Positions 9,862 to 19,006 of a stretch of 64,000 nt of DNA are shown here, one piece after another. The stretch covers positions 2,430,328 through 2,494,327 of the forward strand of contig NZ_LNZA01000001.1 of NCBI RefSeq assembly GCF_001468035.1. The letters are read 5' to 3'. The stretch's first letter is position 1; each line of letters begins with the position of its first letter. The DNA is from Legionella tucsonensis. Its GTDB lineage: Bacteria; Pseudomonadota; Gammaproteobacteria; Legionellales; Legionellaceae. The position numbers and the translations under genes were made by a program. The notes below the pieces were generated by a model. It did no database searches. It was not told the origin of the DNA and was given only the letters and a program-made list of their open reading frames with translations.

Positions 9862-11130
9862 TTACCGCTTGCAATTTGTTTCGCGGGTTAATAATACCGC
9901 GATTAAAGCCAACGCTGTAGTTATAGGGAACATCCACATGGCATATTGGAAATCTGCCACAGAATAAGTTGTCACTGCCGTCTCAGCATGATGTGCGATT
10001 AACCAACCATAGAGCACTTGTCCCACGCCGCCGCCGCCCATAATAATTACTGAGGCAATACCAGTTGAAGCACCTGTGTTTTCAGCAGAATTGCTTTCAG
10101 CGATTAAAGGGTAGGAAATTACCTGTGTGCTTGTAAAAAAGCCTAAGGCAAAAAATATAATGCTCAAAGTAGTTTGTGATAAAGCCACATTCAAGAATAA
10201 CGGAATGACTGTGATAAATGTCGCAATAGCTCCTAGTATCATCAAGGGCTTACGTCGGCCTTGAGTGTCAGATAACCATCCTGCTAAAGGACAGCCCACG
10301 ACACTACCCATAAAAATTAAACTGACGACATTGCTGGCAGCCATTTCAGGCAAGTGATGTACTGCTTGTAGGTAACTAGCCCCCCATAATGCACATAAAA
10401 CCATTATCGGCAAATTAAGAAAGGAAGTATAAAATCCTGCTAACCAATTTTGTGAATTAGATAATGCCTTGATAAATCCAGAAATTACTTGTTCCCGATT
10501 GATACATGCTTTCATTGGTGAGTCTTCAGGTTTATCGCGAACTATCCAGTAAATCCAAAGTAATAATCCAGCACCTACTGCACCATCGATTAATAAAGCC
10601 TTGCGCCATCCAAACAATTCATAGAGATAAGCAAAAGGAGTATGAGCCATCATACCGCCAACAAAAGCCATAGTCACTAAAGAACCAATTACTAGAGCCT
10701 GCCTTCTTGGTGGAAACCAATGTGATACTAATACCACGCAGGATAAAAAGCAAAATGCATTACCTATCCCTGAAAGAAAATGGCAAAATGAAGCGACAAT
10801 AAATGAATGGGTTAAAGCAAAACCTACTGTACCTAAAACACAAATAAACATCGCACTTAAAATAACTGTACGCGTAGAAAAACGATCCAGGATAATCCCT
10901 GCAGGAAGAAGAAATAGAATATCTGCCCACAAATAAGTACTGGACATCCAGCTTAATTGAGTAGCATCAATATGGAAATCATCCCGCAAGGGTTGATTGA
11001 TTACATCAAAAATATTGAGCTGAAAAAATTCATAGAAAAAAAATAGTCCGGCTGATAAACACACTATCCACGCCATGAAGTCACCACGAGGCACAAAAGT
11101 TCTCGAATCCACTGCAAGAGATTGTGACAC
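9862..11130 (-). CDS. phtC: MFS transporter, Pht family (PhtC-like nucleoside transporter)
   Basis: A 422-residue major facilitator protein with about twelve membrane helices, first in a three-gene operon with the second transporter and deoB. The N terminus (FFFYEFFQLN) and the FLSCVVLVSHWFPPRR loop are shared with its neighbour. The start codon is GTG, preceded by AAGGAGT. Only 15 bases separate it from the next gene. Family knowledge suggests proton-driven uptake of pyrimidine nucleosides from the host; the exact substrate cannot be read from the sequence. Confidence 0.8.
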   Translation of the reverse strand: MSQSLAVDSRTFVPRGDFMAWIVCLSAGLFFFYEFFQLNIFDVINQPLRDDFHIDATQLSWMSSTYLWADILFLLPAGIILDRFSTRTVILSAMFICVLGTVGFALTHSFIVASFCHFLSGIGNAFCFLSCVVLVSHWFPPRRQALVIGSLVTMAFVGGMMAHTPFAYLYELFGWRKALLIDGAVGAGLLLWIYWIVRDKPEDSPMKACINREQVISGFIKALSNSQNWLAGFYTSFLNLPIMVLCALWGASYLQAVHHLPEMAASNVVSLIFMGSVVGCPLAGWLSDTQGRRKPLMILGAIATFITVIPLFLNVALSQTTLSIIFFALGFFTSTQVISYPLIAESNSAENTGASTGIASVIIMGGGGVGQVLYGWLIAHHAETAVTTYSVADFQYAMWMFPITTALALIAVLLTRETNCKR

Positions 11131-11279
11131 AGTTACTCCTTATGGCATAAAAAATTGCGCCCAAGTATATCAAAATTCCAAATGAATTGGTATCTTTATT
11201 GAACAGACCGAGAACCTAAGTACAGCAAACAGAAATTCATGCAAAGCAATCATATTCTGTTTATGATTATTCAACTGTC

Positions 11280-12794
11280 TTACATACTCTTCCTACAAAA
11301 GTTCTTTACAAAAGCCGGGATACGCATCAATAAATAAGGCTTGTCACCAGAATACACGCGTTGAATGAAGATCATTTTGGAAAACAAATCAGGCGAAACC
11401 TCATGTGTATCTTGCGGCTTAATTGCTAAATAATTTTCTCGGTTATTGTCCAATACCTTACAAAGTTCTTCATTATTGAAAGCAAATTTTCCTCGACCTC
11501 TTGAATAAAATTGGGCCGAGAATTCAACTTTGAAATTCCAATAAATAAGATAACTTCCTGAAGCTGGATTTTGTTTCAACCATGCAGTAACTACAGACTT
11601 TTCCGTTTTGGAAACCACTTTGGGGACTATATTAAATGCAAGGGTTATCCCAAGGGCAAATACACCAACAATAATAGAAAGTCCTGTGATGAGCTGCTTT
11701 GCTTTTGCTATAGTACCAACACGCTCCCAGTATTCTACGAAAAACACTGAAAAAGCAGGAAGACTAGGAAAAATATAAGTGTAAATAATGTTTCTGGAAA
11801 AAGTAAAAAAGAACAGCGGAATTACCGTACAAAGAAAGAAAAAACTCAGCCACCCATCTTTGTCGATAAATACTTTACATGGATTATGTCTGTACTTTAG
11901 AAACCAAGCAGCGCCTAGCAGACACCAAGGGAAAATGCCAACCACTGCATAAACCCAAATCATCCCCCAAAGCTCCTGATGTGCATAGCCATACTTATCG
12001 CCCGTCCATCCTGGTTTTAAAAATCGATTTAAATTCTCACCAACAATAAAGTAATTTAAAAACCCAGGCGTGCGTATTTCTGCCCAAATATACCAGGGAA
12101 GCGCAATAATAAGCATCAGTAAGACACCTTTTATCCAAGGTAATCTTTCCCATAAATTACGCCATTGATTCCGTAATAAAACCCAAAAAAATATCGGCAT
12201 TCCTGATAAAACAACAGCAACAGGACCTTTTGCTAATAACCCTAATCCCAAACCTATAAAAAAAACATAAGACCAGAGTTTGCTCCCATCAACGATTGCC
12301 CGCCAAAAAGCAACTAAGACTAATGTAATGCAAAATACTAAAGACGGATCGGTCATCACAGTTCCTGCATCAACGAAAAAATCCAAAGCTCCTGCGAGAA
12401 CTAAAATTGTGATCATTGCAATCACAGATCCACTACGCTTTTTAGTTAAATCCCAAATAAGCCACAATGTTGCCAAAGATAAGAGTAAACCAGGCAACCG
12501 AACTGCAAACTCATTAATGCCAAAAAGCTTCATTGAAAAAGCAGACAACCAGGTAGACAAAGGCGGTTTTGCCCAAAAAGGAACTCCGTAATCATGCAGC
12601 GGAGTCACCCAATTCCCGGTTTCCAACATCTTGCGAGCAATCTCTGCATAACGTGCCTCGGATACATCGTTTATAGGGATAAAACACATGGAAATAATAC
12701 GACAGATAAGAAGAAAGATTAATGCAAATTGTGCGTTATTAAAAAATTGGTATTTCAACTGTTTATCGTTTTCAATTTTCAAAACAGACCTCAT
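11280..12794 (-). CDS. GT39/ArnT-like membrane glycosyltransferase
   Basis: A 504-residue integral membrane protein of the dolichyl-phosphate-mannose mannosyltransferase (PMT/ArnT) group. It has about a dozen hydrophobic segments and the hallmark first periplasmic loop with INDVSEARYAEIARKM near residue 42, followed by PFWAKPPLSTW. These enzymes transfer a sugar from a polyprenyl phosphate to lipid A, a protein or another glycan on the outer face of the inner membrane. The acceptor is unknown; L-Ara4N transfer by ArnT is one option, but no arn genes lie nearby. The ribosome site is poor. It is a separate transcription unit. Confidence 0.88.
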   Translation of the reverse strand: MRSVLKIENDKQLKYQFFNNAQFALIFLLICRIISMCFIPINDVSEARYAEIARKMLETGNWVTPLHDYGVPFWAKPPLSTWLSAFSMKLFGINEFAVRLPGLLLSLATLWLIWDLTKKRSGSVIAMITILVLAGALDFFVDAGTVMTDPSLVFCITLVLVAFWRAIVDGSKLWSYVFFIGLGLGLLAKGPVAVVLSGMPIFFWVLLRNQWRNLWERLPWIKGVLLMLIIALPWYIWAEIRTPGFLNYFIVGENLNRFLKPGWTGDKYGYAHQELWGMIWVYAVVGIFPWCLLGAAWFLKYRHNPCKVFIDKDGWLSFFFLCTVIPLFFFTFSRNIIYTYIFPSLPAFSVFFVEYWERVGTIAKAKQLITGLSIIVGVFALGITLAFNIVPKVVSKTEKSVVTAWLKQNPASGSYLIYWNFKVEFSAQFYSRGRGKFAFNNEELCKVLDNNRENYLAIKPQDTHEVSPDLFSKMIFIQRVYSGDKPYLLMRIPAFVKNFCRKSM

Positions 12795-13112
12795 TTAAAA
12801 AATTTCCCCTCTTGCACGCATGCAAGGTATGCGAACTACATGCGCTTATCCGGGCTTTCTTAATGAAGCCCTTATCAAAAATGAAAGAATATTACCCATT
12901 ATTTAAATTAATACAATTTTTTTATGTTTTTTGATAAAAAATAAACCAATTGTAGTATTCAATAAAACGGTTAACATAATGAATTTTCTTGCGTTTTATT
13001 AAAAGACTAAAATGTATAATGAAAATACATGACGCGCGGTTTACTTTAGTTTACACTGAGGCCTTGTAAGAAGAACTTACATAATCTATCCATTGGAAAT
13101 TTGGAGGCTAAC
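12795..13112. other. Intergenic region between divergent genes
   Basis: About 318 bases between the glycosyltransferase (minus) and an effector-like gene (plus). It holds a short hairpin (GGGCTT...AAGCCC near 12855-12875), a perfect TATAAT at 13015-13020 about 90 bases before the plus-strand gene, and a CpxR-like repeat at 13040-13054. No additional coding frame is convincing. Confidence 0.5.
13040..13054 (-). promoter_or_regulatory. CpxR-like binding box
   Basis: Read on the minus strand this is GTAAA-N5-GTAAA, the consensus for the CpxR response regulator. It lies about 60 bases ahead of the start codon and just downstream of a TATAAT box. CpxR is known to control many Dot/Icm genes and effectors in Legionella. 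A 15-base match can occur by chance in AT-rich DNA. Confidence 0.4.
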
Positions 13113-14420
13113 ATGACGTTTGTATTAAAGGACCTAATTGAATTAAGAAGACATTTTGACGATACCGTTCAAATCATATTAAAACGTGAACATAAAGGAA
13201 AAATTGAAGACCTTATCAACCCCCAAAGAAAATTTGAACTTCAATTCCTTCGTTCCATACTTGATAAAGTAGAAGAGCAAGCAAAAGAAAAACCCCCCCA
13301 AGCCACTACAAATCTTATCAATGTGTTTTATGGTGCCATGCTCACTGTAGTGCAAGATATTGAAAATAATCGTGGGGTGATGGAATCATCAGGACTGCTT
13401 AACGACCGTCTAACCGATGCAATAGGAATCGGAGATGATGTCAAAGCAGAAGATAAGCCTGATTTATATCAAATTTCTAAATTCTATACTTCTCTAAATG
13501 CATTTTTGAATCAAGTTTTCATAGAGAACGATTCTCGTAAAGGCTTTGCAAAAGACCATATGCTGACCGAGGTTCCAACTGGGAACCTAAGTAAATTGAT
13601 TCAGACCGCTTATAAACTGGAAAATGAAGCTCAGAAGAAAATAGTTGCTTCGTTTGCTGCTGATGGACAGACCACCGCTAACCTTACTAAATACAAGGCA
13701 TCTAAGAAATCTCCAGCCTCGGCAACAGATCGCTTTGGTGGTTGGGATAAGCTCAATGCTGATCTTGATGAATTAATCAAAGACGAACTTGCTGATAAAA
13801 ACGTTTCTAAGATTGAAAAGTTAAAATCAAAAGAGCGTATTGCTCAACTTCATTCTATGAATGCTATAAGAAACACACTGCAAACATCTACGCTCGATGA
13901 GGCTGAAAAAGTTGCCATTCTAGCGGGAGCAATGCATTTGGTTCGTCAGCAAATTATTAATGAGTATGCTGGTTCGTACGTTTCAAGTTTGGATAAATCA
14001 GTTATCTATAAAGGGTTAAACAAGATTCTTGCTGTCGATGTAGTAAACCAACAAGATGTTGAATCATTGGTTACCTCAGCAACCCAATTTGTACAATTTA
14101 TGACAGTTGATCCGAAAAACAGCGGCAAAAAAGCAATCCGTAGTAATCATATTTTTTCAGCGATTGCAGACTTTAACTTAAAAGCTACTTTTAATTTATT
14201 GATTGACATGATCTATGCTTGTCGTACTGAAGCATTACATGATGTTGTTGAGGAATTTAAGAAAGAAACCAAAGGACCTGAAAAAGTTACTAAAGGATAC
14301 TTAGGATTAGGTAGACTCTCCTCAGCTTTAGGTTATTTCAAAGCCAAGAAAGAAGATGATTCAGAAGAGGATGAGGAAGTTCTAGAACATAAAAGTGGTA
14401 CCCCTACTGTAAACCACTGA
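13113..14420 (+). CDS. Hypothetical alpha-helical protein; Dot/Icm effector candidate
   Basis: A 435-residue soluble, strongly helical protein without signal peptide or membrane segment. The ATG at 13113 is chosen because GGAGG lies five bases upstream; a TTG at 13101 is in frame but falls inside that ribosome site. The sequence is Lys- and Asp-rich, with a very acidic C-terminal tail (EDDSEEDEEVLEH) near residues 413-425, the kind of Glu-rich end seen in Dot/Icm translocation signals. I recognise no catalytic domain. A CpxR-like box upstream and a strong hairpin downstream mark it as its own transcription unit. Effector status is inference. Confidence 0.85.
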   Translation: MTFVLKDLIELRRHFDDTVQIILKREHKGKIEDLINPQRKFELQFLRSILDKVEEQAKEKPPQATTNLINVFYGAMLTVVQDIENNRGVMESSGLLNDRLTDAIGIGDDVKAEDKPDLYQISKFYTSLNAFLNQVFIENDSRKGFAKDHMLTEVPTGNLSKLIQTAYKLENEAQKKIVASFAADGQTTANLTKYKASKKSPASATDRFGGWDKLNADLDELIKDELADKNVSKIEKLKSKERIAQLHSMNAIRNTLQTSTLDEAEKVAILAGAMHLVRQQIINEYAGSYVSSLDKSVIYKGLNKILAVDVVNQQDVESLVTSATQFVQFMTVDPKNSGKKAIRSNHIFSAIADFNLKATFNLLIDMIYACRTEALHDVVEEFKKETKGPEKVTKGYLGLGRLSSALGYFKAKKEDDSEEDEEVLEHKSGTPTVNH

Positions 14421-14456
14421 TGCTAATCCGCACACTTTTTAACTTGACCTTCCGAT

Positions 14457-14488
14457 AAGACGGCAAATTATTTTTATTTTGCCGTCTT
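14457..14488 (+). terminator. Rho-independent-type terminator
   Basis: AAGACGGCAAA (14457-14467) and TTTGCCGTCTT (14478-14488) form a perfect 11-bp stem with a T-rich 10-base loop, 36 bases after the stop codon of the effector-like gene. Confidence 0.75.
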
Positions 14489-14527
14489 ATCTTCGTTAAA
14501 GATTTTAATAAGTACATCGCTTTAGAT

Positions 14528-14548
14528 AAGCCATTTAGGCTTTTTTTT
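14528..14548 (+). terminator. Second short hairpin with T-run
   Basis: AAGCC (14528-14532) pairs with GGCTT (14538-14542), followed by an eight-T run. The stem is only five base pairs, so it is a weak back-up terminator at best, lying before the polysaccharide deacetylase gene. Confidence 0.4.
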
Positions 14549-14588
14549 GTTACAATATCATTTTTTCCAATTTGTTTTACCTTGACTA

Positions 14589-15584
14589 ATGAAAATTAAA
14601 TTAATTAAAGAGATATCGTTCGTCCTAATGCTTTTAATAGTAAGTCAAAGTATCAGTTTCGCGTATGGGCATAGCTTTTCTGGGAACACGGCTAACAACA
14701 GCAAGAGTATTACAATCTCAAAAAATCAATCTCAAAAAGAGCACAACGATAGAAAAAGAGAATCCTCTAAAAATTTACCTTTTGTACTCAAAAAAACGGT
14801 ATCTATAACCATTGATGATCTCCCTTTTGTGGGGGAGTCTCGAAACTTTCATTTGAATATGATGATCGATACCATGACCAAGGAGCAAGTTCCTGCTACT
14901 GGATTTATTATTGCCAGTGAAGTGCGCAAAAATAACTGGGAGATATTACACAAATTTCGCGATGCCGGCTTCGGTTTAGGTAATCACACCCTCACCCACG
15001 CTAATCTAAATAAAGTAGATACTGAAGGGTACATTCAGGAAATTCAAGAAGCAGACAACATTTTGCTTCCTGTTTTAACTGAGCCTAAATATTTTCGTTA
15101 TCCTTATTTAGCCATGAGTTCCGGACAAAAAAAAGAAGACATTCTCTGTTTTCTTGCGCAAAAAAATTATCATGTTGCTCCTATTACTATAGACTCCAAA
15201 GATTTTGTCTTTAATCAACGGCTGTTATCAGTATCCGAGATAAAAAGACGCGCCTATCTTGAAGAATTGAAACCCTTTTATCTTGATTTTATTTGGCAAC
15301 AAACACTTCGTGCCGAAGAACACAATCAATTTCATCAAAATCCCGAGCAAGCGCAAATTTTGCTGATCCATGCCAATTTACTTAATGCCTATGTTTTACC
15401 AGATATTATCAATTTATATAAACAAAATGGGTATGAATTTGTTCACTTAGAAGAAGCATTGAAAACATTTAAATCTTCAGTTCAATGTTCCCGATCTCAT
15501 ATACTTGCACAAAACAAAGAACGACATCAGCAACAAAAGATTGCCCGTGATGCTGATATTGAGACTTTTATTGAATGGGATTAA
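14589..15584 (+). CDS. Secreted polysaccharide deacetylase family protein
   Basis: A 331-residue protein with an N-terminal signal peptide (hydrophobic residues 9-26, then FAYGHS). The NodB homology domain follows: VSITIDDLPF near residue 75 supplies the metal-binding/base Asp pair, GNHTLTHANL near residue 138 the two zinc His, and FRYPYL the third conserved motif. Such enzymes remove N- or O-acetyl groups from peptidoglycan, chitin-like or exopolysaccharide substrates in the periplasm. The substrate cannot be told. No clear ribosome site precedes the ATG. It is not obviously linked to the pilin operon that follows 65 bases later. Confidence 0.85.
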   Translation: MKIKLIKEISFVLMLLIVSQSISFAYGHSFSGNTANNSKSITISKNQSQKEHNDRKRESSKNLPFVLKKTVSITIDDLPFVGESRNFHLNMMIDTMTKEQVPATGFIIASEVRKNNWEILHKFRDAGFGLGNHTLTHANLNKVDTEGYIQEIQEADNILLPVLTEPKYFRYPYLAMSSGQKKEDILCFLAQKNYHVAPITIDSKDFVFNQRLLSVSEIKRRAYLEELKPFYLDFIWQQTLRAEEHNQFHQNPEQAQILLIHANLLNAYVLPDIINLYKQNGYEFVHLEEALKTFKSSVQCSRSHILAQNKERHQQQKIARDADIETFIEWD

Positions 15585-15649
15585 ATCTTAACCTAAACTA
15601 AATATGCAGGCTTAAAAACGGATTTGTTCTAAAAAACAGGGACGAAACT

Positions 15650-16183
15650 TTGAAATTCATGCTAGCTAGAAAGACGGCGTTCACCTTAGTTGAACTTTTG
15701 GTGACCTTATTGGTACTTTGCGTCGCTTTGGTTTTAGCAGTTCCCTTCTTAAACAATATACTTATGAATAATCGCCAAACAGCTTACACAGATATGTTTG
15801 TGAATGCGCTCAATTATGCACGCAACAGCGCTCTTAGTGGATCAATGAACATCATGGTTTGTCCCTTTGTGGCCGCACAATCTACCACTTGTGGCGGAAA
15901 TTGGAGCGCTGGATGGATAGTGGTAACTCAACCGACAGTAGGTACAATTACCTTATTGCAAAGCCAACAACTTTCACCATCAGATCCTGTACTTTCAGGT
16001 AACGTTGCAAGTGTAGTTTTCGATCCACACGGTGTGACCACTTCCCCAAGTAATTTCAAATTTTGTGACCGTAGAGGAGGAGCATTTGCGCGTTCTATAG
16101 AAGTATTAGCGACTGGGTATGTTCAATCAAGTACAACGCCCGGACAAGCTGTTTGGGATAACAGCACACTTACATGTCCTTAA
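15650..16183 (+). CDS. fimT: Type IV pilus minor pilin FimT/GspH-like
   Basis: A 177-residue pseudopilin with a class III leader and N-terminal methylation segment (FTLVELLVTLLVL), followed by a GspH/FimT globular domain. The TTG at 15650 is preferred as start because CAGGGA lies seven bases upstream; the in-frame ATG at 15659 is too far. The residue before the cleavage site is Ala (KTA then FTLVELL), not the usual Gly. FimT proteins belong to the pilus priming tip, and in Legionella FimT has been linked to DNA binding during transformation. First gene of the minor pilin operon. Confidence 0.9.
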   Translation: MKFMLARKTAFTLVELLVTLLVLCVALVLAVPFLNNILMNNRQTAYTDMFVNALNYARNSALSGSMNIMVCPFVAAQSTTCGGNWSAGWIVVTQPTVGTITLLQSQQLSPSDPVLSGNVASVVFDPHGVTTSPSNFKFCDRRGGAFARSIEVLATGYVQSSTTPGQAVWDNSTLTCP

Positions 16184-16195
16184 TGGAGATAACTC

Positions 16196-16735
16196 ATGAA
16201 TTCCCGGAAATACGGTGCCCAACAAAAAGGAATGTCACTAATCGAAGTTCTCATTGCATTTGTGATCTTGGCTATTGGTTTGTTAGGTATAGCAAGTATG
16301 TTAATCATATCGAGCAAAGCAAATAATTCGAGTTATGCGAAACAAGCCGCCGTACAGTGTATTTATGACATATTTGAAAAAATTCGGGCTAACTATCAGG
16401 CTGCAATTAATGGTAACTACAATATCAGTAATATCAACAGCAGCGGTACACCGACTCTCCCTCCCTCACCTGGAGTTATGTGCAATCAATCCCCTTGTTC
16501 GAGTACTCAATTAGCTGCATATGATACATGGTATTGGCTTACGTATGATGTAAATAAATTACCCAGTGGCAGTGGCTCAATCACTTCATCCCCTGCACCT
16601 GGAGCGGGTGGAAATACACTTATTACGGTAACCGTGCAATGGGATGACAGCCTGGCACAAAATCTTGTTGGCGCAAGCAGTGCTCCTGCCCCCAACCCGA
16701 ACTATGTCCAACTTATCGTACAAAGCCAATTATGA
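16196..16735 (+). CDS. pilV: Type IV pilus minor pilin PilV
   Basis: A 179-residue prepilin with leader ending QQKG, then MSLIEVLIAFVILAIGLLG, the PilV N-terminal signature. The Glu at position 5 of the mature protein, needed for pilin assembly, is present. The remainder is a small globular domain with Cys pairs. PilV takes part in the minor pilin complex that primes pilus assembly. It follows fimT by 12 bases with a GGAG ribosome site and overlaps pilW by four bases, so it is translationally coupled. Confidence 0.92.
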   Translation: MNSRKYGAQQKGMSLIEVLIAFVILAIGLLGIASMLIISSKANNSSYAKQAAVQCIYDIFEKIRANYQAAINGNYNISNINSSGTPTLPPSPGVMCNQSPCSSTQLAAYDTWYWLTYDVNKLPSGSGSITSSPAPGAGGNTLITVTVQWDDSLAQNLVGASSAPAPNPNYVQLIVQSQL

Positions 16736-17799
16736 ACAATGATAAAACACATCAGTATGGTTTTTCCTTAGTCGAATTAATGATTGCCACAGTCATTGGT
16801 CTTTTACTCAGTTATGCTGTGATACAAATTTATGTGACACAAACTCAAATCTATAAAGTAACAAACTCACAAGCTCTTATCCAAAGTACAGAAAATGCTA
16901 TTGCCAATCTAGTCACACCTATTATTCGCTCTGCAGGATTTATGGGTTGTGGTTCTCTTGGTACCTCTGTATCTCATTTAAATGGTGGTGGCTCAGCCCC
17001 TATTGGCTCACTGAATTCCAATTCAATCTTACTCACTGGTTACAACCGAAATGGAACAACAATTACAATGAATCAAGGTAATCCTGCCAATGACAGCAAT
17101 CCAGGTAATTGGACGCCCTCATTGGATTCATCATTGGCAGGAAATGTTCAAAATACGAGTGATGTCTTGGTTGTTCTCGGTGCAACTCCCGGTAGTTTTC
17201 CTGTCTCAATCACAGCGATTGATTCAAGTAGCGACTCATTCACAGTGCAAAGCATGAGCAGCATTAATCTTGCTGCAGGACAGTTCGCTGCAATATCTGA
17301 TTGTGTTAAATCCTCTGTTTTTCTCGTAACCAATATAGCGGGAACAACGATTAGCCATGGAGCAGGTGTAGGACAATATGAAAACTCTTCTTCTACTTTT
17401 AGTTTAAACTATCAGGCAGGAGCCCAATTCATTCCTCTACAACAAACCACTTTTTTTGTGGGACAAGGACAAGGTGGACAAAGAGCATTGATGAGGGGAA
17501 TTTTAACTGGGACAGGATGGACCATCCAACCTCTTGTTCCAGGAGTTGAAGTAATGAAAGTACAGTATGGCATAGGAGGTAGTGGCACAATTTCTCAGTA
17601 TGTCACTGCCGATGCTGTCCCAAACTGGGCGCAAGTTTATTCGATTCGCCTTGGTTTTTTAATTGCAGGACAAGTTGCTTCCGGAAATCTGAATACTACT
17701 CAATATAATGTATTAGATACTTCAGTTACCGTCCCAAATGACAATCGACTTCGTCATGTATATGAAATCAATATTGCTTTAAGGAACGCGAGCTCATGA
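16732..17799 (+). CDS. pilW: Type IV pilus minor pilin PilW
   Basis: A 355-residue protein with a short prepilin leader (HQYG) and FSLVELMIATVIGLLLSYAV, followed by a long PilW-type domain with many beta-rich, Ser/Gly/Asn segments and a few Cys. PilW is the largest minor pilin and bridges the tip complex. The ATG overlaps the pilV stop by four bases, and its own stop overlaps the pilX start by four. Family length and order agree with other gammaproteobacterial minor pilin operons. Confidence 0.92.
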   Translation: MNNDKTHQYGFSLVELMIATVIGLLLSYAVIQIYVTQTQIYKVTNSQALIQSTENAIANLVTPIIRSAGFMGCGSLGTSVSHLNGGGSAPIGSLNSNSILLTGYNRNGTTITMNQGNPANDSNPGNWTPSLDSSLAGNVQNTSDVLVVLGATPGSFPVSITAIDSSSDSFTVQSMSSINLAAGQFAAISDCVKSSVFLVTNIAGTTISHGAGVGQYENSSSTFSLNYQAGAQFIPLQQTTFFVGQGQGGQRALMRGILTGTGWTIQPLVPGVEVMKVQYGIGGSGTISQYVTADAVPNWAQVYSIRLGFLIAGQVASGNLNTTQYNVLDTSVTVPNDNRLRHVYEINIALRNASS

Positions 17800-18440
17800 A
17801 TTCTATTTCTCAAAATACAAAGTCTGATCGCTTATTCCACAGCAATAAATCTATTTCGAACTTCGTTGCAGAGAGAGAAGTACAAGAAGAAAGGAAGTGC
17901 CAAACTGCAGGGATATACATGCCCATGTATAAGAACTCTCAGGAAAAAGTAATTTCAGTACAACAAAAAGGGTATGTCCTGATAATGACCATGATTTTGC
18001 TTCTTACTCTCATAGCATTAGCACTTACAACGGTATCACTAAATACAACGCAAACACGAATTGCAGCCAATGCTACTGATACCGAAATCAGTTTGGAAAA
18101 AACTGAAGGGGCTTTAAACGAAGCGATTAATATTCTGATCAAGGGAACCTACAATACAACAAATTTTCTGCAGAATAGTAATGGATTATACATGCTGAAT
18201 CCTACTGACCCACCTTTATGGAGCACCGCTAATTGGTCCAGCTCTTCATCAGTAATTCGCAGCTTCCAAGGATATTCCAATACACAGGCGAGTTATATTA
18301 TTGAGCAGTTACCTTCGATTGTTCAGCCCGGACAAAATATGAAAACACCTACTCGTATATATCGAATTACTGCACGTTCAATAGGTGCCAATGGAAATAC
18401 AATAGTGATGCTACAAAGTACAATACAAATACAACAATAG
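17796..18440 (+). CDS. pilX: Type IV pilus minor pilin PilX
   Basis: A 214-residue PilX-type protein. The hydrophobic assembly helix (YVLIMTMILLLTLIALALTT) begins only around residue 56, so the leader is unusually long if translation starts at the ATG overlapping the pilW stop, which has AAGGA upstream. A later ATG at 17919, giving MPMYKNSQ, would shorten the leader to a more typical length. The mature N terminus follows QQKG. PilX joins the priming complex. In most related operons pilY1 comes next, but here pilE starts eight bases later. Confidence 0.88.
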   Translation: MNSISQNTKSDRLFHSNKSISNFVAEREVQEERKCQTAGIYMPMYKNSQEKVISVQQKGYVLIMTMILLLTLIALALTTVSLNTTQTRIAANATDTEISLEKTEGALNEAINILIKGTYNTTNFLQNSNGLYMLNPTDPPLWSTANWSSSSSVIRSFQGYSNTQASYIIEQLPSIVQPGQNMKTPTRIYRITARSIGANGNTIVMLQSTIQIQQ

Positions 18441-18448
18441 GTAAACTA

Positions 18449-18874
18449 ATGATAAACAACACACGAAAACAAGGATTCACCTTAATTGAATTAATGATAG
18501 CCATACTTATTATGGCCATACTGGCTACAATAGCATATCCTAACTATGTCAGTTTCGTTCTTAAGTCGCGTCGCTCTGATGCTATGGCCACGTTAGCACA
18601 AGATCAGATCACTTTAGAACGGTGTTATTCACAAAACTTTTCTTATAATGCTCCTTGTGGCTCATTACCTTCATTTCCGCAAACATCTGCTCAAGGTTTC
18701 TACAGTATTACCTTATCTAATCTAGGAGCAACAACATATACACTGACAGCAACACCCATTGGGAGCCAGGCTAGAGATACAACCTGTGCCAGCATGACAG
18801 TTGATCAATCTAACGCAAAAACCGCTGTAGATTCATCAGGGACTGCACAAACCATTTGTTGGAATCCGACATAA
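18449..18874 (+). CDS. pilE: Type IV pilus minor pilin PilE
   Basis: A 141-residue pilin with a short leader (MINNTRKQG) and FTLIELMIAILIMAILATIAYPNY, followed by the alpha-beta pilin body and a C-terminal disulfide region (CASMT ... TICW). This is the PilE-type minor pilin found at the end of fimT-pilVWX operons, not the main pilus subunit, judging by context. It is the last gene of the operon; comEC follows after 132 bases, a neighbourhood also known from L. pneumophila. Confidence 0.92.
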   Translation: MINNTRKQGFTLIELMIAILIMAILATIAYPNYVSFVLKSRRSDAMATLAQDQITLERCYSQNFSYNAPCGSLPSFPQTSAQGFYSITLSNLGATTYTLTATPIGSQARDTTCASMTVDQSNAKTAVDSSGTAQTICWNPT

Positions 18875-19006
18875 TAACAAATTGAATCGGAATCCAGACT
18901 TCTATGTCGTGTTACATCGAAGTTACCCAAATAAAAAATTTACTTTACAAAAAATACTCGATTCTCTACTATCCCACTCAACGGAAAGTCCAACTTAAAA
19001 ATAAAA

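Noticed and set aside
11280-12794. Calling the GT39 enzyme arnT
   Set aside because: Fold and first-loop motif fit, but no arnBCAD genes are near and the acceptor cannot be inferred, so no symbol is given.
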